Positions 9,042 through 17,828 of a stretch of 64,000 nucleotides of DNA are shown one piece after another. The first letter of the stretch is position 1; each line of letters starts with the position of its first letter. A program made the position numbers and the translations under genes. Source of the DNA: Amaricoccus solimangrovi (GTDB lineage Bacteria; Pseudomonadota; Alphaproteobacteria; Rhodobacterales; Rhodobacteraceae); NCBI RefSeq assembly GCF_006385685.1, contig NZ_VFRP01000010.1, positions 62,001 through 126,000 on the forward strand. Direction: 5' to 3'. Under the pieces are notes generated by a model that was not told the DNA's origin, did no database searches, and saw only the letters and a program-made list of their open reading frames with translations.

Positions 9042-10034
9042 TCACGACCCCGTCACGTCCCGGAGCGCCGCCGCCGCGATGGCGAGCAGGAAGCCCGCCA
9101 CGAGCAGCAGCCCCGCGTCGCGGTTCGAGCGGAACAGCGTCAGGCAGCCGTCGGGATCGTCGATGTCGAGCCGCCGCAGCTGCCAGAGGAGATGGCCCGC
9201 CATCGCCGCGAGCCCGGCGAAGGCGCAGGCGCGCGCGAGCGGTTCGAGCCCCGCCGCGAGGATGGCGAGCGCGAGCAGCGCGACGGTCAGCGTGGCGAAA
9301 CCCGCGAGCCAGCGTTTCGTCGCCGTTCCGAAGAGGCGCGCGGTTGATTTGACCCCGATCAGCGCGTCGTCCTCGCGGTCCTGATGAGCGTAGATCGTGT
9401 CGTAGAACAGCGTCCAGGAGATGCCCGCGAGATAGAGCAGGACCGGGGGCCAGCCGAGCCCGCCCGCATGCGCCGCCCAGGCGAGCAGCGCGCCCCAGTT
9501 GAAGGCGAGGCCGAGAAAGACCTGCGGCCACCAGGTGAAGCGTTTCGCGAAGGGGTAGATCGCGACGAGCGCGAGCGAGGCGACGCCGAGCCAGATCGCC
9601 GCCGGGGGGAAGGTCAGGAGGATCGCGCAGGCCAGGAGCGCCTGGATCACCATCCAGGCGGCCGCGCCGCGCGGCGTCACCTGGCCCGAGGGCAGGGGGC
9701 GGGATCGGGTACGCGCGACCTTCGCATCGAAATCCTGGTCGGTCAGGTCATTCCAGGTGCAGCCGGCGCCGCGCATCAGCACCGCGCCGAGCGCGCAGCC
9801 GAGCGCGATCCAGAGATCGGGCGGCCGCGCGCCGCCCGCATCGGCCGCGGCCGCCAGCGCGACGCCCCACCAGCAGGGGATCAGCAGCAGCCAGGTTCCG
9901 ATCGGCCTGTCGGCCCGGCTCAGCCTGAGATAAGGGCGGGTCCAGCGGGGGGCGCGGAAGTCGACCCAGTTGCCGCGGACCGCGTCCGCGACGCTTCCCT
10001 GGGAGGCTCCGCTCGGATTAGATTGCGCGCTCAT
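9042..10034 (-). CDS. ubiA: 4-hydroxybenzoate polyprenyltransferase UbiA
   Basis: A 330-residue integral-membrane prenyltransferase that attaches the polyprenyl tail to 4-hydroxybenzoate in ubiquinone synthesis. Both Asp-rich motifs are present: NDLTDQDFDAKVARTRSRPL and DTIYAHQDREDD. Eight or nine hydrophobic helices are visible. The ATG at 10034 (MSAQSN) is chosen. A longer reading from 10097 would run into rsmE. No ribosome-binding site is visible before this ATG, which lies only 10 bases from the divergent rsmE start, so a leaderless message or a slightly different start is possible. Confidence 0.94.
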   Translation of the reverse strand: MSAQSNPSGASQGSVADAVRGNWVDFRAPRWTRPYLRLSRADRPIGTWLLLIPCWWGVALAAAADAGGARPPDLWIALGCALGAVLMRGAGCTWNDLTDQDFDAKVARTRSRPLPSGQVTPRGAAAWMVIQALLACAILLTFPPAAIWLGVASLALVAIYPFAKRFTWWPQVFLGLAFNWGALLAWAAHAGGLGWPPVLLYLAGISWTLFYDTIYAHQDREDDALIGVKSTARLFGTATKRWLAGFATLTVALLALAILAAGLEPLARACAFAGLAAMAGHLLWQLRRLDIDDPDGCLTLFRSNRDAGLLLVAGFLLAIAAAALRDVTGS

Positions 10035-10044
10035 GGGGGGATAT

Positions 10045-10785
10045 ATGGCAGAAGTCGGCGGCAAGATCAGGCTTTTTGTGCATCCCGCGCTCGACACCGG
10101 CGCCGAGGTTCCGCTCGCGCCGGAGCAGGCGCATTATCTCTTCAATGTCATGCGCCTGGGCCCCGAGGCGCCGGTCACCGTCTTCAACGGGCGCGACGGC
10201 GAATGGTACGCCCGCGTGACACGCGTCGCGCGCAACGGCGGCGCGCTCAGGGTCTTCGCGAAGGGCCAGCCGCAGCGGCGTCCGCCGGATCTCACGCTGC
10301 ATTTCGCGCCGATCAAGAAGGCGCGGACCGATTTCATCGTCGAGAAGGCGACGGAGCTCGGTTGCGCCCGGATCGCGCCGGTCTTCACGCGTCATACCAA
10401 TTCCGAGCGGCTGCGGCTCGACCGGCTGCGCGCCCATGCGATCGAGGCGGCCGAGCAATGCGGCGAGACCCATGTGCCCGAGATCGTCGAGCCGGCGAAG
10501 CTCGACCGGCTGCTCGACGGCTGGGATTCCGCGCGGCGGCTGATGTTCTGCGACGAGACGCGCATGGCGCGCCCGGCCGCCGAGGCGCTCGCCGAGGCCG
10601 CGCCCGGCGCGCCCTGGGCGATCCTGATCGGCCCGGAGGGCGGTTTCGCGGAGGAGGAACTCACGCGGCTGCGCGGTCTGCCCTTCGTCCTGCCGGTCAC
10701 GCTCGGCCCCCGGGTGCTGCGCGCCGATACCGCCGCCGTCGCCGCGGTCACGCTCTGGCAGTCGGTGCTGGGGGACTGGCGGTGA
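10045..10785 (+). CDS. rsmE: 16S rRNA m3U1498 methyltransferase RsmE
   Basis: A 246-residue SPOUT-class methyltransferase that makes N3-methyluridine 1498 in 16S rRNA. An N-terminal PUA-like part (KIRLFVHP, HYLFNVMRLGPEAPVTVFNG) is followed by the SPOUT domain with KKARTDFIVEKATELG, IGPEGGFAEEEL and LGPRVLRADTAAVAA, the knotted SAM site. The ATG at 10045 follows GGGGGGA. The gene overlaps the next gene by four bases (GTGA). The ubiA/rsmE/membrane protein/gshA order is familiar from Rhodobacterales. Confidence 0.95.
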   Translation: MAEVGGKIRLFVHPALDTGAEVPLAPEQAHYLFNVMRLGPEAPVTVFNGRDGEWYARVTRVARNGGALRVFAKGQPQRRPPDLTLHFAPIKKARTDFIVEKATELGCARIAPVFTRHTNSERLRLDRLRAHAIEAAEQCGETHVPEIVEPAKLDRLLDGWDSARRLMFCDETRMARPAAEALAEAAPGAPWAILIGPEGGFAEEELTRLRGLPFVLPVTLGPRVLRADTAAVAAVTLWQSVLGDWR

Positions 10786-11309
10786 GCTTCCTCGGGGCGG
10801 GCATCGTCGCGCGGCTGCGCGACTGGCGCGAGCCGATTCTCTGGGGCGCGCTCCTCGCGCTCGGCCTCTGGCTGATCTTCATCGGCTACATGAATCTCGC
10901 GCCGCTCAGCTTCGTCGTCGGCCTCGTCGCGGCGGCGGCGGGCTTCGGCCTGCTGCGCGACGCGCTGCGCCGGCGGCGGCTGCGGAGCGACGTACCCTCC
11001 GAGGGGATGGTCGTGATCGACGAGGCGCGCATCGGCTATCTCGGGCCGCGCGGCGGCGGCTTCGTCGACCTGCCCGCCGTGGTCTCGGTCGAGATCGTCA
11101 CCCGGCCGCATGTTCCGCCCGATTCGTCCCACGCCTGGCTCATCCGGGCCGAGGACGGGTCCGAACTCGTGATTCCCCTCGGCGCGCACGGGGCCGAGGC
11201 GCTCGTCTCCACGCTGAGCGCGCTTCCCGGGATCGACTTCGATCTGGGCGCCGCGACGATCACCGAGCCGGGCGCGCGCCGCGCCACGCTCTGGCGCAAG
11301 GCGGGCTGA
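10782..11309 (+). CDS. conserved two-helix membrane protein between rsmE and gshA
   Basis: A 175-residue protein with two adjacent transmembrane helices (about residues 18-37 and 41-58) and a soluble C-terminal domain of about 110 residues. That domain has beta-strand character (GMVVIDEARIGYLGPRGG, FVDLPAVVSVEIV, AWLIRAEDGSELVIPLG). The GTG start sits in a GTGA overlap with the rsmE stop, indicating coupling. The soluble part resembles a PH-like membrane-associated fold in pattern only. Function unknown. Confidence 0.82.
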   Translation: MSFLGAGIVARLRDWREPILWGALLALGLWLIFIGYMNLAPLSFVVGLVAAAAGFGLLRDALRRRRLRSDVPSEGMVVIDEARIGYLGPRGGGFVDLPAVVSVEIVTRPHVPPDSSHAWLIRAEDGSELVIPLGAHGAEALVSTLSALPGIDFDLGAATITEPGARRATLWRKAG

Positions 11310-11429
11310 GCGGAGGCGGCGCGGGCGCCCGATTCGGGACTTTTCCACGACTTGCCTTGGCCATGGCGCGGCACTAAGGCTGGGCCGCGTTGAACGGCCG
11401 GTGCCACGAATTCGAAGGCGAGCTATCCC

Positions 11430-12803
11430 ATGTCGATCCCACAATCCGGCGGCGGCCTCATCGAGTCGCATGACCAGCTCGCCGAATATCTCGCCTCCGG
11501 CTGCAAGCCCGCCGAGGACTGGCGCATCGGCACCGAGCACGAGAAGTTCGGCTATACGATCGCCGATCACAAGCCGCTGCCCTACGAGGGCGCGGCCTCG
11601 ATCCTGACCATGCTCTCGGGCCTGCGCGACCGCTTCGGCTGGGCGCCGGTGGAGGAGGGCGGCAAGCTCATCGGGCTCGAGAAGAACGGGGCCAACGTCA
11701 GCCTCGAACCCGGCGGCCAGCTCGAGCTCTCCGGCGCGACGCTGAGGACGATCCACGAGACCTGCGACGAGGTGAACGCGCATCTGCGCGAGGTGAAGGC
11801 GATCGCCGACGAGGTGGGCGCGGCCTTCCTCGGCCTCGGCGCGGCGCCGGAATGGACCGCGGACGAGATGCCGGTGATGCCGAAGGGCCGCTACGCGCTG
11901 ATGACGCGCTACATGGGCCAGGTCGGAAGCCACGGCACGCAGATGATGTACCGCACCTGCACCGTGCAGGTGAATCTCGACTTCGCCTCCGAGGCGGACA
12001 TGGTGAAGAAGTTCCGCGTCTCGCTCGCGCTGCAGCCGGTCGCGACCGCGCTCTTCGCCTGCTCGCCCTTCTTCGAGGGCAAGGTGAACGGCTGGCAGTC
12101 CTGGCGCGCGCGGATCTGGCGCGACACCGATCCGGCGCGCACCGGCATGCTGCCCTTCGTCTTCGAGGACGGTATGGGCTTCGAGCGCTACGTCGACTAC
12201 GCGCTCGACGTGCCGATGTATTTCGTCTACCGCGACGGCCGCTACATCGACGCGCTCGGCCAGAGCTTCCGCGACTTCCTGAGGGGCGAGCTTCCCGCGC
12301 TGCCGGGCGAGAAGCCGACGCTCTCGGACTGGGCGGACCACCTGACGACGATCTTCCCCGAGGTCCGGATCAAGAAGTTCATGGAGATGCGCGGCGCGGA
12401 CGGCGGCCCCTGGCGCCGGCTCTGCGCGCTGCCGGCGCTCTGGGTCGGGCTCCTCTACGACACGGCCGCGCTCGACGGCGCCTGGGATCTGGTGAAGGGC
12501 TGGAGCGCGGAGGAGCGCGACCGGCTTCGCCACGACGCGGCGAAGGACGGGCTTCGCGCGACCATGCCCGACGGGCGCCCGCTTCGCGATTTCGCCCGCG
12601 ACGTGCTCGCCGTCGCCGAGGCGGGGCTCAGGGCGCGGGCGCGGCCCGGCGCGGGCGGGCTGATGCCCGACGAGACCCACTTCCTGAACGCGCTGCAGGA
12701 GATCGTCGAATCGGGCCAGACCCAGGCCGACGAGATGCTCGCCCGCTACCGGGACGCGTGGAATGGCAAGCTTTCCCCGCTCTACGAGGCATATAGTTAC
12801 TGA
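11430..12803 (+). CDS. gshA: glutamate-cysteine ligase (plant/alphaproteobacterial type)
   Basis: A 457-residue ATP-dependent ligase that joins L-glutamate and L-cysteine, the first step of glutathione synthesis. The N-terminus has the family signature WRIGTEHEKFGY (about residues 30-41). Further family stretches include EPGGQLELSGA, GRYALMTRYMGQVG, MMYRTCTVQVNLD and MEMRGADGGPWRRLCALPALWVGLLYD. Length fits the plant-type GCS2 family, not the E. coli GshA family. An in-frame ATG with upstream GGCGAG fixes the start. No gshB lies nearby. Confidence 0.96.
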   Translation: MSIPQSGGGLIESHDQLAEYLASGCKPAEDWRIGTEHEKFGYTIADHKPLPYEGAASILTMLSGLRDRFGWAPVEEGGKLIGLEKNGANVSLEPGGQLELSGATLRTIHETCDEVNAHLREVKAIADEVGAAFLGLGAAPEWTADEMPVMPKGRYALMTRYMGQVGSHGTQMMYRTCTVQVNLDFASEADMVKKFRVSLALQPVATALFACSPFFEGKVNGWQSWRARIWRDTDPARTGMLPFVFEDGMGFERYVDYALDVPMYFVYRDGRYIDALGQSFRDFLRGELPALPGEKPTLSDWADHLTTIFPEVRIKKFMEMRGADGGPWRRLCALPALWVGLLYDTAALDGAWDLVKGWSAEERDRLRHDAAKDGLRATMPDGRPLRDFARDVLAVAEAGLRARARPGAGGLMPDETHFLNALQEIVESGQTQADEMLARYRDAWNGKLSPLYEAYSY

Positions 12804-12897
12804 TCCGGGGCGCGCGGGCGACGGTTTGTAACGGGCCTATCACGGCCGCATCACGGGGCGGGGCGCATCCTTGAGTCATTGATCAAGGAGATTCGCC

Positions 12898-13104
12898 ATG
12901 CCCCGCCCGCGAAAGACCGCCCCCAGGGACGAATTCGAATTCGAGTCCGAAGACGACCTCTACGCCGATCCCGACGATTTCGTGGAGGGATTGCGCTACG
13001 CCGTGGCCCGCGCGCGCTGCTCGGTGAGCGGCGCCTTCGACCTCGGCGCCGGCCGGTGCTACGTCGATCTCGACAGCCTCGGCGCCGCCGATTTCGGCGA
13101 TTGA
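12898..13104 (+). CDS. small acidic hypothetical protein (68 residues)
   Basis: An unrecognised 68-residue protein with a short basic N-terminus (PRPRKTAPR) followed by a strongly acidic run (EFEFESEDDLYADPDDF) and a C-terminal half with two cysteines (residues 40 and 53). AAGGAG lies seven bases before the ATG, a good ribosome site that supports translation. It sits 94 bases after gshA and 99 before another tiny gene, both on the same strand. No known domain seen. Confidence 0.65.
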   Translation: MPRPRKTAPRDEFEFESEDDLYADPDDFVEGLRYAVARARCSVSGAFDLGAGRCYVDLDSLGAADFGD

Positions 13105-13203
13105 GCGACAGTCGGGTAACGAAGCCGGGCCTGACCCGCGCGCCGGTTACGAATTGCTAACCGGCGGGGCCGCACGCTCGGCGCGAACCCCGTGGAGGAC
13201 ATC

Positions 13204-13386
13204 ATGCAACCGTCGCTGACCCAACCGCATCCGATACCGCCCGCCGGCGCCCTCTATCCCGAGGAATGCGGCCTGATCGCCGCGCTCCAGCGTCTGGTCG
13301 ATCAGGGCCAGCAGGTCGCCGCCGAGTCGACGCCCGGGGCCGATCCCAGGGCGCAGCTCGCGAAGATCTTCGCCGCCTTCGGCTGA
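13204..13386 (+). CDS. small hypothetical protein (60 residues)
   Basis: An unrecognised 60-residue soluble protein (MQPSLTQPHP...). It begins with a Pro-rich leader and ends in a predicted helical segment (ECGLIAALQRLVDQGQQVA, then AQLAKIFAAFG). The ATG at 13204 is preferred over a GTG at 13192 because GGAGG lies five bases before it. It ends six bases before the convergent plsY gene. Confidence 0.6.
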   Translation: MQPSLTQPHPIPPAGALYPEECGLIAALQRLVDQGQQVAAESTPGADPRAQLAKIFAAFG

Positions 13387-13392
13387 GAGGCC

Positions 13393-13974
13393 TCAGCCCT
13401 TCGCGCCGATCCGGGGTTCCGTCCCGTTCATCAGGCGCCGGATATTGGCGTGGTGCCGCGCGAGGATCAGCGCGGCGAGCACGATCCCGAGCCAGACCGA
13501 GCCCGGCGGGCCGAGCAGCGCCAGCCAGACCGGCGCCAGCACGGCGGCGACGAGCGCCGAGAGCGAGGAGATCCGCGTGAGCTTGGCGACGAGAAGCCAG
13601 GTCGCGCAGCAGATCAGGCCGACGAGCGGCGCGAGCGCCAGCACCACGCCGAGGAAGGTCGCGACCCCCTTGCCGCCCCGGAAGCCGAGCCAGACCGGAA
13701 AGCAGTGGCCGAGGAAGGCCGCGCCACCCGCGACGAGCGCCGCCTCCGGCCCCGCGATCCGGCCGGCGAGCAGCACGGCCACCGCCCCCTTCAGCCCGTC
13801 GAGCAGCAGCGTGGCCGCCGCCGCGCCCTTGTTCCCGGTCCTGAGCACGTTGGTCGCGCCGATATTGCCCGAGCCGATGCCGCGCAGGTCGCCGAGGCCC
13901 ATCGCCCGCGTGATCAGCAGGCCGAACGGGATCGAGCCGAGAAGATAGGCGCCGAGCGCCACCAGCGCGAGCAT
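13393..13974 (-). CDS. plsY: glycerol-3-phosphate acyltransferase PlsY
   Basis: A 193-residue inner-membrane enzyme that transfers the acyl group of acyl-phosphate to glycerol-3-phosphate, starting phospholipid synthesis with PlsX. Three cytoplasmic loop motifs are clear: [22 protein letters not shown] and RHHANIRRL. Five hydrophobic helices match the family. The ATG lies in an ATGA overlap with the stop of the dihydroorotase-like gene, making the pyrB, pyrC-like, plsY series one transcript. Confidence 0.95.
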   Translation of the reverse strand: MLALVALGAYLLGSIPFGLLITRAMGLGDLRGIGSGNIGATNVLRTGNKGAAAATLLLDGLKGAVAVLLAGRIAGPEAALVAGGAAFLGHCFPVWLGFRGGKGVATFLGVVLALAPLVGLICCATWLLVAKLTRISSLSALVAAVLAPVWLALLGPPGSVWLGIVLAALILARHHANIRRLMNGTEPRIGAKG

Positions 13975-15254
13975 CAGGCCGCCTCCCGCGTGAAGACCCG
14001 GTTGCCGGCGACCCAGGTGCCCTCGACCCGGCCCTGCATCCGCGTCAGGTCGAAGGGCGTGTTCTTCGACTTCGAGCGCAGCTTCGCCCGGTCGAGCACG
14101 TAGGGCACGTCCGGATCGAAGAGCACGAGATCGGCGGGGGCGCCGGGGGCGAGCCGGCCCGCCTCGAGCCCGAGCAGCCGCGCGGGGTTGAGGGCGAGCG
14201 CGCGCCAGAGCGCGGGCAGCGTCATCTGCCCGGCGTGATGGAGGCGCAGCGCCGCCGGCAGCAGCGTCTCGAGCCCGACCGCCCCGGCCGCGGCCTCCTC
14301 GAAGGGCAGCCGCTTCTCCTCCTCGTCGCGCGGCGTGTGGAAGGAGCCGATGATCTCGATCTCGCCCGCCATCACCGCCTCGACCATCGCCATCCGGTCC
14401 GCCTCGGAGCGGAGCGGGGGCGTGAGCTTGAAGAAGGTGCGGTAGTCGCCGACGTCGAATTCGTTGAGCGTCAGATGGTGGATCGAGACGCCCGCGGTGA
14501 CGTCGAGCCCGGCCTCGCGCGCGCGGCGCAGCGCCGGCAGGCTCCGCGCGGTCGAGAGCTGATCGGCGTGGTAGCGCGCCCCGGTCATCTCGACGAGCGC
14601 GAGGTCGCGTTCGAGCCCGATCCGCTCGGCCATCGGCGAGACGGCGGGCAGGCCGAGCTGGCTCGCGAACTGGCCCGAGGTCGCGCAGGCGCCTTGCGAC
14701 AGCACCGGCTCCTGCGGATGGCCGATGACGAGCGCGCCGAGCCCGGCGGCGTAGGTGAGGCAGCGCTGGAAGACGCGCGGATTGGCGACGGCCGTCACAT
14801 CGGTGAAGGCGACCGCGCCCGCGTCGGTCAGGAAGCCGATCTCGGTCATCTCCTGGCCCGCGCGCCCCTTGGTGAGCGCCGCGAGCGGCAGCACGTTGAC
14901 CGGGCTCGCGTCGACCGCGCGTCGCAGCAGGAATTCGAGCACCTCGGGATCGTCGATCGCGGGTTCGGTGTCGGGCCGCGTCACCATGGTCGTGACGCCC
15001 CCGGCCGCCGCGGCGGCGCCCGCGGTGCGGAAGCTCTCCTTGTGCCGCTCGCCCGGCTCGCCGATCTTGACGCCGATGTCGATGATGCCGGGCGCGAGGC
15101 AGAGGCCGCGGCAATCCTCGACCGCGCCCCTGGCGGGCGCCCGCTCGCCGGGGCTCAGCAGTTCGACGATCCGCCCGGCGTCGATCACGATCCCGCCCTC
15201 GCGGATCTTGCCCTCTTCCGGGTCGATCAGGCGCGCGTTCACGAGGGTCAGCAT
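13974..15254 (-). CDS. dihydroorotase-family protein lacking zinc ligands (pseudo-dihydroorotase)
   Basis: A 426-residue amidohydrolase-fold protein of the PyrC/PyrX family. In active enzymes the first metal motif is HxH; here those residues are Gly61 and Lys63 ([10 protein letters not shown]). The second histidine region reads [13 protein letters not shown], with Asp at the usual His. The catalytic-Asp motif DHAPH is replaced by FHTPR. HP of the HPQEP motif is kept. The protein is therefore probably catalytically dead and may serve as a structural partner of aspartate transcarbamoylase, as known for Pseudomonas PyrC'. It overlaps pyrB by seven bases. An active dihydroorotase must be encoded elsewhere. 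Confidence 0.88.
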   Translation of the reverse strand: MLTLVNARLIDPEEGKIREGGIVIDAGRIVELLSPGERAPARGAVEDCRGLCLAPGIIDIGVKIGEPGERHKESFRTAGAAAAAGGVTTMVTRPDTEPAIDDPEVLEFLLRRAVDASPVNVLPLAALTKGRAGQEMTEIGFLTDAGAVAFTDVTAVANPRVFQRCLTYAAGLGALVIGHPQEPVLSQGACATSGQFASQLGLPAVSPMAERIGLERDLALVEMTGARYHADQLSTARSLPALRRAREAGLDVTAGVSIHHLTLNEFDVGDYRTFFKLTPPLRSEADRMAMVEAVMAGEIEIIGSFHTPRDEEEKRLPFEEAAAGAVGLETLLPAALRLHHAGQMTLPALWRALALNPARLLGLEAGRLAPGAPADLVLFDPDVPYVLDRAKLRSKSKNTPFDLTRMQGRVEGTWVAGNRVFTREAA

Positions 15255-16204
15255 GGCACGGTCTCGTCGCGATCATTGCGGGCGCGGAGGTTGCGCGCGA
15301 GCAGGTCCATCGCGGCCATGCGCACGGCCACGCCCATCTCGACCTGCTCCTGGATCACGCTCACGTTGATGTCGTCGGCGAGCAGCCCGTCGATCTCCAC
15401 GCCCCGGTTCATCGGGCCGGGATGCATCACGATCGCATCCGGCTTCGCATGGACGAGCTTCTCCGCGTCCAGGCCGAAGCGGTGGTAGTATTCGCGCATC
15501 GACGGGATGAAGGCGCCGTCCATCCGCTCCTTCTGCAGCCTCAGCATCATCACCACGTCCGCGTCCCTCAGCCCCTCGCGCATGTCCTCGAAGACCTCGA
15601 CGCCGAAATTCCCGATGCCGGGCGGCAGCAGCGTCGGCGGGCCGATGATCCGCAGCCGGTTCTCCATCCGGCCAAGCAGCAGGATGTTGGAGCGCGCCAC
15701 CCGGCTGTGCGCGATGTCGCCGCAGATCGCGACGGTGAGCCGCGAGAGCCGCCCCTTGCGCCGGCGGATCGTCAAGGCATCGAGCAGCGCCTGCGTCGGA
15801 TGCTCGTGCCGCCCGTCGCCGGCGTTCAGCACCGCGCAATTGACCTTGGAGGCGAGCAGGTTGACCGCGCCCGAATTCGGATGGCGCACGACGAGCAGGT
15901 CGGGATGCATCGCGTTCAGCGTCATCGCCGTGTCGATCAGCGTCTCGCCCTTCTTCACCGAGGACTGGGCCACGGCCATGTTCATCACATCCGCGCCGAG
16001 CCGCTTGCCCGCGAGTTCGAAACTCGCCTGGGTCCGGGTCGAGTTCTCGAAGAACATGTTGATCTGGGTCATGCCGCGCAGCGCGTCGGCGCGCTTGTCG
16101 CGGCCGCGGTTCAGCTCGACATAGCTGTCGGCGAGGTCGAGGATCGTCTCGATATCGGACCGGGAGAGGCCCTGGATGCCCAGAAGGTGGCGATGCGCGA
16201 ACAA
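15248..16204 (-). CDS. pyrB: aspartate carbamoyltransferase catalytic subunit
   Basis: A 318-residue ATCase that forms carbamoyl-aspartate in pyrimidine synthesis. Visible motifs are the carbamoyl-phosphate loop [13 protein letters not shown], the SSVKKGET lysine loop, HPTQALLDA, and the C-terminal [11 protein letters not shown]. No ATG is available near the family N-terminus. A TTG at 16204 gives [14 protein letters not shown], matching the usual start, with GGAGG a few bases upstream. Longer upstream reading is low-complexity and rejected. No regulatory-chain pyrI is present, consistent with an ATCase/pseudo-DHOase complex. Confidence 0.95.
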   Translation of the reverse strand: MFAHRHLLGIQGLSRSDIETILDLADSYVELNRGRDKRADALRGMTQINMFFENSTRTQASFELAGKRLGADVMNMAVAQSSVKKGETLIDTAMTLNAMHPDLLVVRHPNSGAVNLLASKVNCAVLNAGDGRHEHPTQALLDALTIRRRKGRLSRLTVAICGDIAHSRVARSNILLLGRMENRLRIIGPPTLLPPGIGNFGVEVFEDMREGLRDADVVMMLRLQKERMDGAFIPSMREYYHRFGLDAEKLVHAKPDAIVMHPGPMNRGVEIDGLLADDINVSVIQEQVEMGVAVRMAAMDLLARNLRARNDRDETVPC

Positions 16205-16280
16205 GAGGCCCTCCGCTTCCCGTGTCGCGGCATCTATACCAAGGTCGGCCGCGCGGGCAAGGTCGGCCGGCCGTCGCCGC

Positions 16281-16315
16281 CGGGCTTCGCCCGTCGCCCC
16301 CCTCCGGCGGGGGGC
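16281..16315 (-). promoter_or_regulatory. hairpins in the pyrB leader
   Basis: On the pyrB-coding strand two GC-rich stem-loops lie 75-125 bases before the TTG start: GCCCCCC/GGGGGGC around a 6-base loop (16296-16315) and CGGGC/GCCCG around 3 bases (16281-16293). They could act in transcription attenuation of pyrB. No uridine run follows, so the function is speculative. Confidence 0.3.
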
Positions 16316-16343
16316 GCCGCGTCGGGCGGAGCGCCCGTGGCGG

Positions 16344-16443
16344 TGTCGCGCCCGCGGCGCGCTGCCGATGTCGCGCCGGCGGCGCGCTGCCGATGTCGCG
16401 CCCGCGGCGCGCTCCGGATGCCACGCCCGTGGCCGGTGCCTCG
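16344..16443. repeat. tandem repeat, 25-bp unit, about four copies
   Basis: Units begin at 16344, 16369, 16394 and 16419, each starting TGTCGCGCC or a variant and ending in CCGA or CCGGA. The first two copies differ by one base, the third by two from the first, and the fourth is degenerate. Units contain self-complementary GCGGCGCGC stretches. The repeat fills the gap between divergent pyrB and the glycosylase gene. No spacers or protein-coding content are present. Confidence 0.85.
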
Positions 16444-16492
16444 GCTCCGGGCGGGCTTTCTCCCGGGGCCGCGGCGGGGTAGAACCGGGGTC

Positions 16493-17299
16493 ATGACAGC
16501 GGTTTCCTCCACCTTCGCGGCCGATCTCGCCGCGCTCGCCTGGCAGGTCGAGGCCGGCGCCGACGAGGCGATCGGCGAGGCGCCGGTCAACCGGTTCGAG
16601 GCGGCGGAGCGTCCGGCGAAGCCGCCCCGGCCCGCGCCGCCGCCGGCCGAGGCGCGCGTGGCCACGCCCGAGAGCGAGGCGGAGGCGGCGGCGGAGGACG
16701 CGCGCGCGATCGCCGCCGGCTGCGCCGATCTCGCGGCGCTCCGCGCCGCGATCGCGGCCTACGAGGGCTGCCCGCTCAAGGCGGCGTCGAAATCGACCGT
16801 CTTCGCCGACGGGAACCCGGCGGCGCGGGTGATGATCGTGGGCGAGGCGCCGGGGCGGGACGAGGACATGGCGGGCCTGCCCTTCGTCGGGCGCTCCGGG
16901 CGGCTGCTCGACCGGATGTTCGCCACGATCGGCCTGTCGCGCCAGGCGGAGGAGCCGGGGCAGGCGCTCTACATCACCAACGTGCTGCCCTGGCGCCCGC
17001 CGGAGAACCGCGACCCGGCGGGGGCGGAATCGGCGATGATGATGCCCTTCCTGTTCCGCCACATCGAACTCGCGGCGCCGGAGGTGATCGTCGTGATGGG
17101 CAATCCGGCGGCGCGCACGGTGCTCGGCACCACGACCGGGATCACCCGGCTGCGCGGGCAATGGGCGGAGTGGCGGGGCAGGCCGGTGCTGCCGATGCTC
17201 CATCCCGCCTATCTGCTCCGGAACGGGATCGCGAAGCGGGAGGCCTGGGCGGATCTGCTCGCGCTCCGCGTCTGGCTGGACGGAAACGGGCATGGCTGA
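16493..17299 (+). CDS. uracil-DNA glycosylase family 4-like, without Fe-S cysteines
   Basis: A 268-residue protein of the UDG superfamily. An Ala/Pro-rich N-terminal extension (about residues 35-75) precedes the catalytic domain with motif [21 protein letters not shown] and motif B region LHPAYLLRN. It excises uracil from deaminated DNA. Classic family 4 enzymes hold a 4Fe-4S cluster through four Cys. Here the later pair, expected around NVxxCRPPxNRDP and its following Cys, reads [13 protein letters not shown] with Trp and Met instead, so the cluster is probably absent. The ATG follows a weak GGGG. The 3' end overlaps moaB by eight bases. Confidence 0.88.
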   Translation: MTAVSSTFAADLAALAWQVEAGADEAIGEAPVNRFEAAERPAKPPRPAPPPAEARVATPESEAEAAAEDARAIAAGCADLAALRAAIAAYEGCPLKAASKSTVFADGNPAARVMIVGEAPGRDEDMAGLPFVGRSGRLLDRMFATIGLSRQAEEPGQALYITNVLPWRPPENRDPAGAESAMMMPFLFRHIELAAPEVIVVMGNPAARTVLGTTTGITRLRGQWAEWRGRPVLPMLHPAYLLRNGIAKREAWADLLALRVWLDGNGHG

Positions 17300-17825
17300 G
17301 GAACGGGACTTCCTGCCGGTCAACATCGCGGTGCTGACCGTCTCCGACACACGCGATCTCGCGAGCGACCGCTCGGGCGATACGCTGGTCCAGCGGATCG
17401 CGGAGGCGGGGCACAGGCTGGCCGACCGGCGCATCCTGCGTGACGAGGAGGCGGAGATCGCGGCGAGCCTGCGCGAATGGATCGCCGATCCGGGGGTCGA
17501 CGTGGTGATCTCGACCGGCGGCACCGGGCTCACCGGGCGCGACGTGACGGTGGAGGCGCATCGCGCGGTCTACGAGAAGGAGATCACGGCCTTCGCGACG
17601 GTCTTCACGCTGGTCTCGTACCAGAAGATCGGCACCTCCGCGGTGCAGAGCCGGGCCTGCGCCGGAGTCGCGGGCGGAACCTATCTCTTCGCGCTGCCAG
17701 GCTCGCCCGGAGCGTGCCGCGATGCCTGGGACGAGATCCTGAAGGGCCAGCTCGACTACCGCCACCGGCCCTGCAACTTCGTCGAGATCCTGCCGCGGCT
17801 CGAGGAGCACCGGCGGCGGAAGTAG
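17292..17825 (+). CDS. moaB: molybdenum cofactor biosynthesis protein MoaB
   Basis: A 177-residue MoaB/Mog-fold protein. It carries [22 protein letters not shown] (molybdopterin-binding loop) and ALPGSPGA, all typical of the family that adenylates or binds molybdopterin. Length matches MoaB. It overlaps the glycosylase gene by eight bases, suggesting one transcript although the two functions are unrelated. The nearest other gene with a possible sulfur/Mo theme is the MOSC protein at 4.7 kb. The gene is followed immediately by a large palindrome. Confidence 0.94.
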   Translation: MAEERDFLPVNIAVLTVSDTRDLASDRSGDTLVQRIAEAGHRLADRRILRDEEAEIAASLREWIADPGVDVVISTGGTGLTGRDVTVEAHRAVYEKEITAFATVFTLVSYQKIGTSAVQSRACAGVAGGTYLFALPGSPGACRDAWDEILKGQLDYRHRPCNFVEILPRLEEHRRRK

Positions 17826-17828
17826 GAT

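Noticed and set aside
16344-16443. CRISPR-like array
   Set aside because: Copies are directly abutting with no spacers, and no cas gene is present.
16205-17533. Upstream extension of the pyrB frame to over 700 codons
   Set aside because: The extension runs through the tandem repeat and antisense to the glycosylase and moaB; family alignment places the start at the TTG at 16204.
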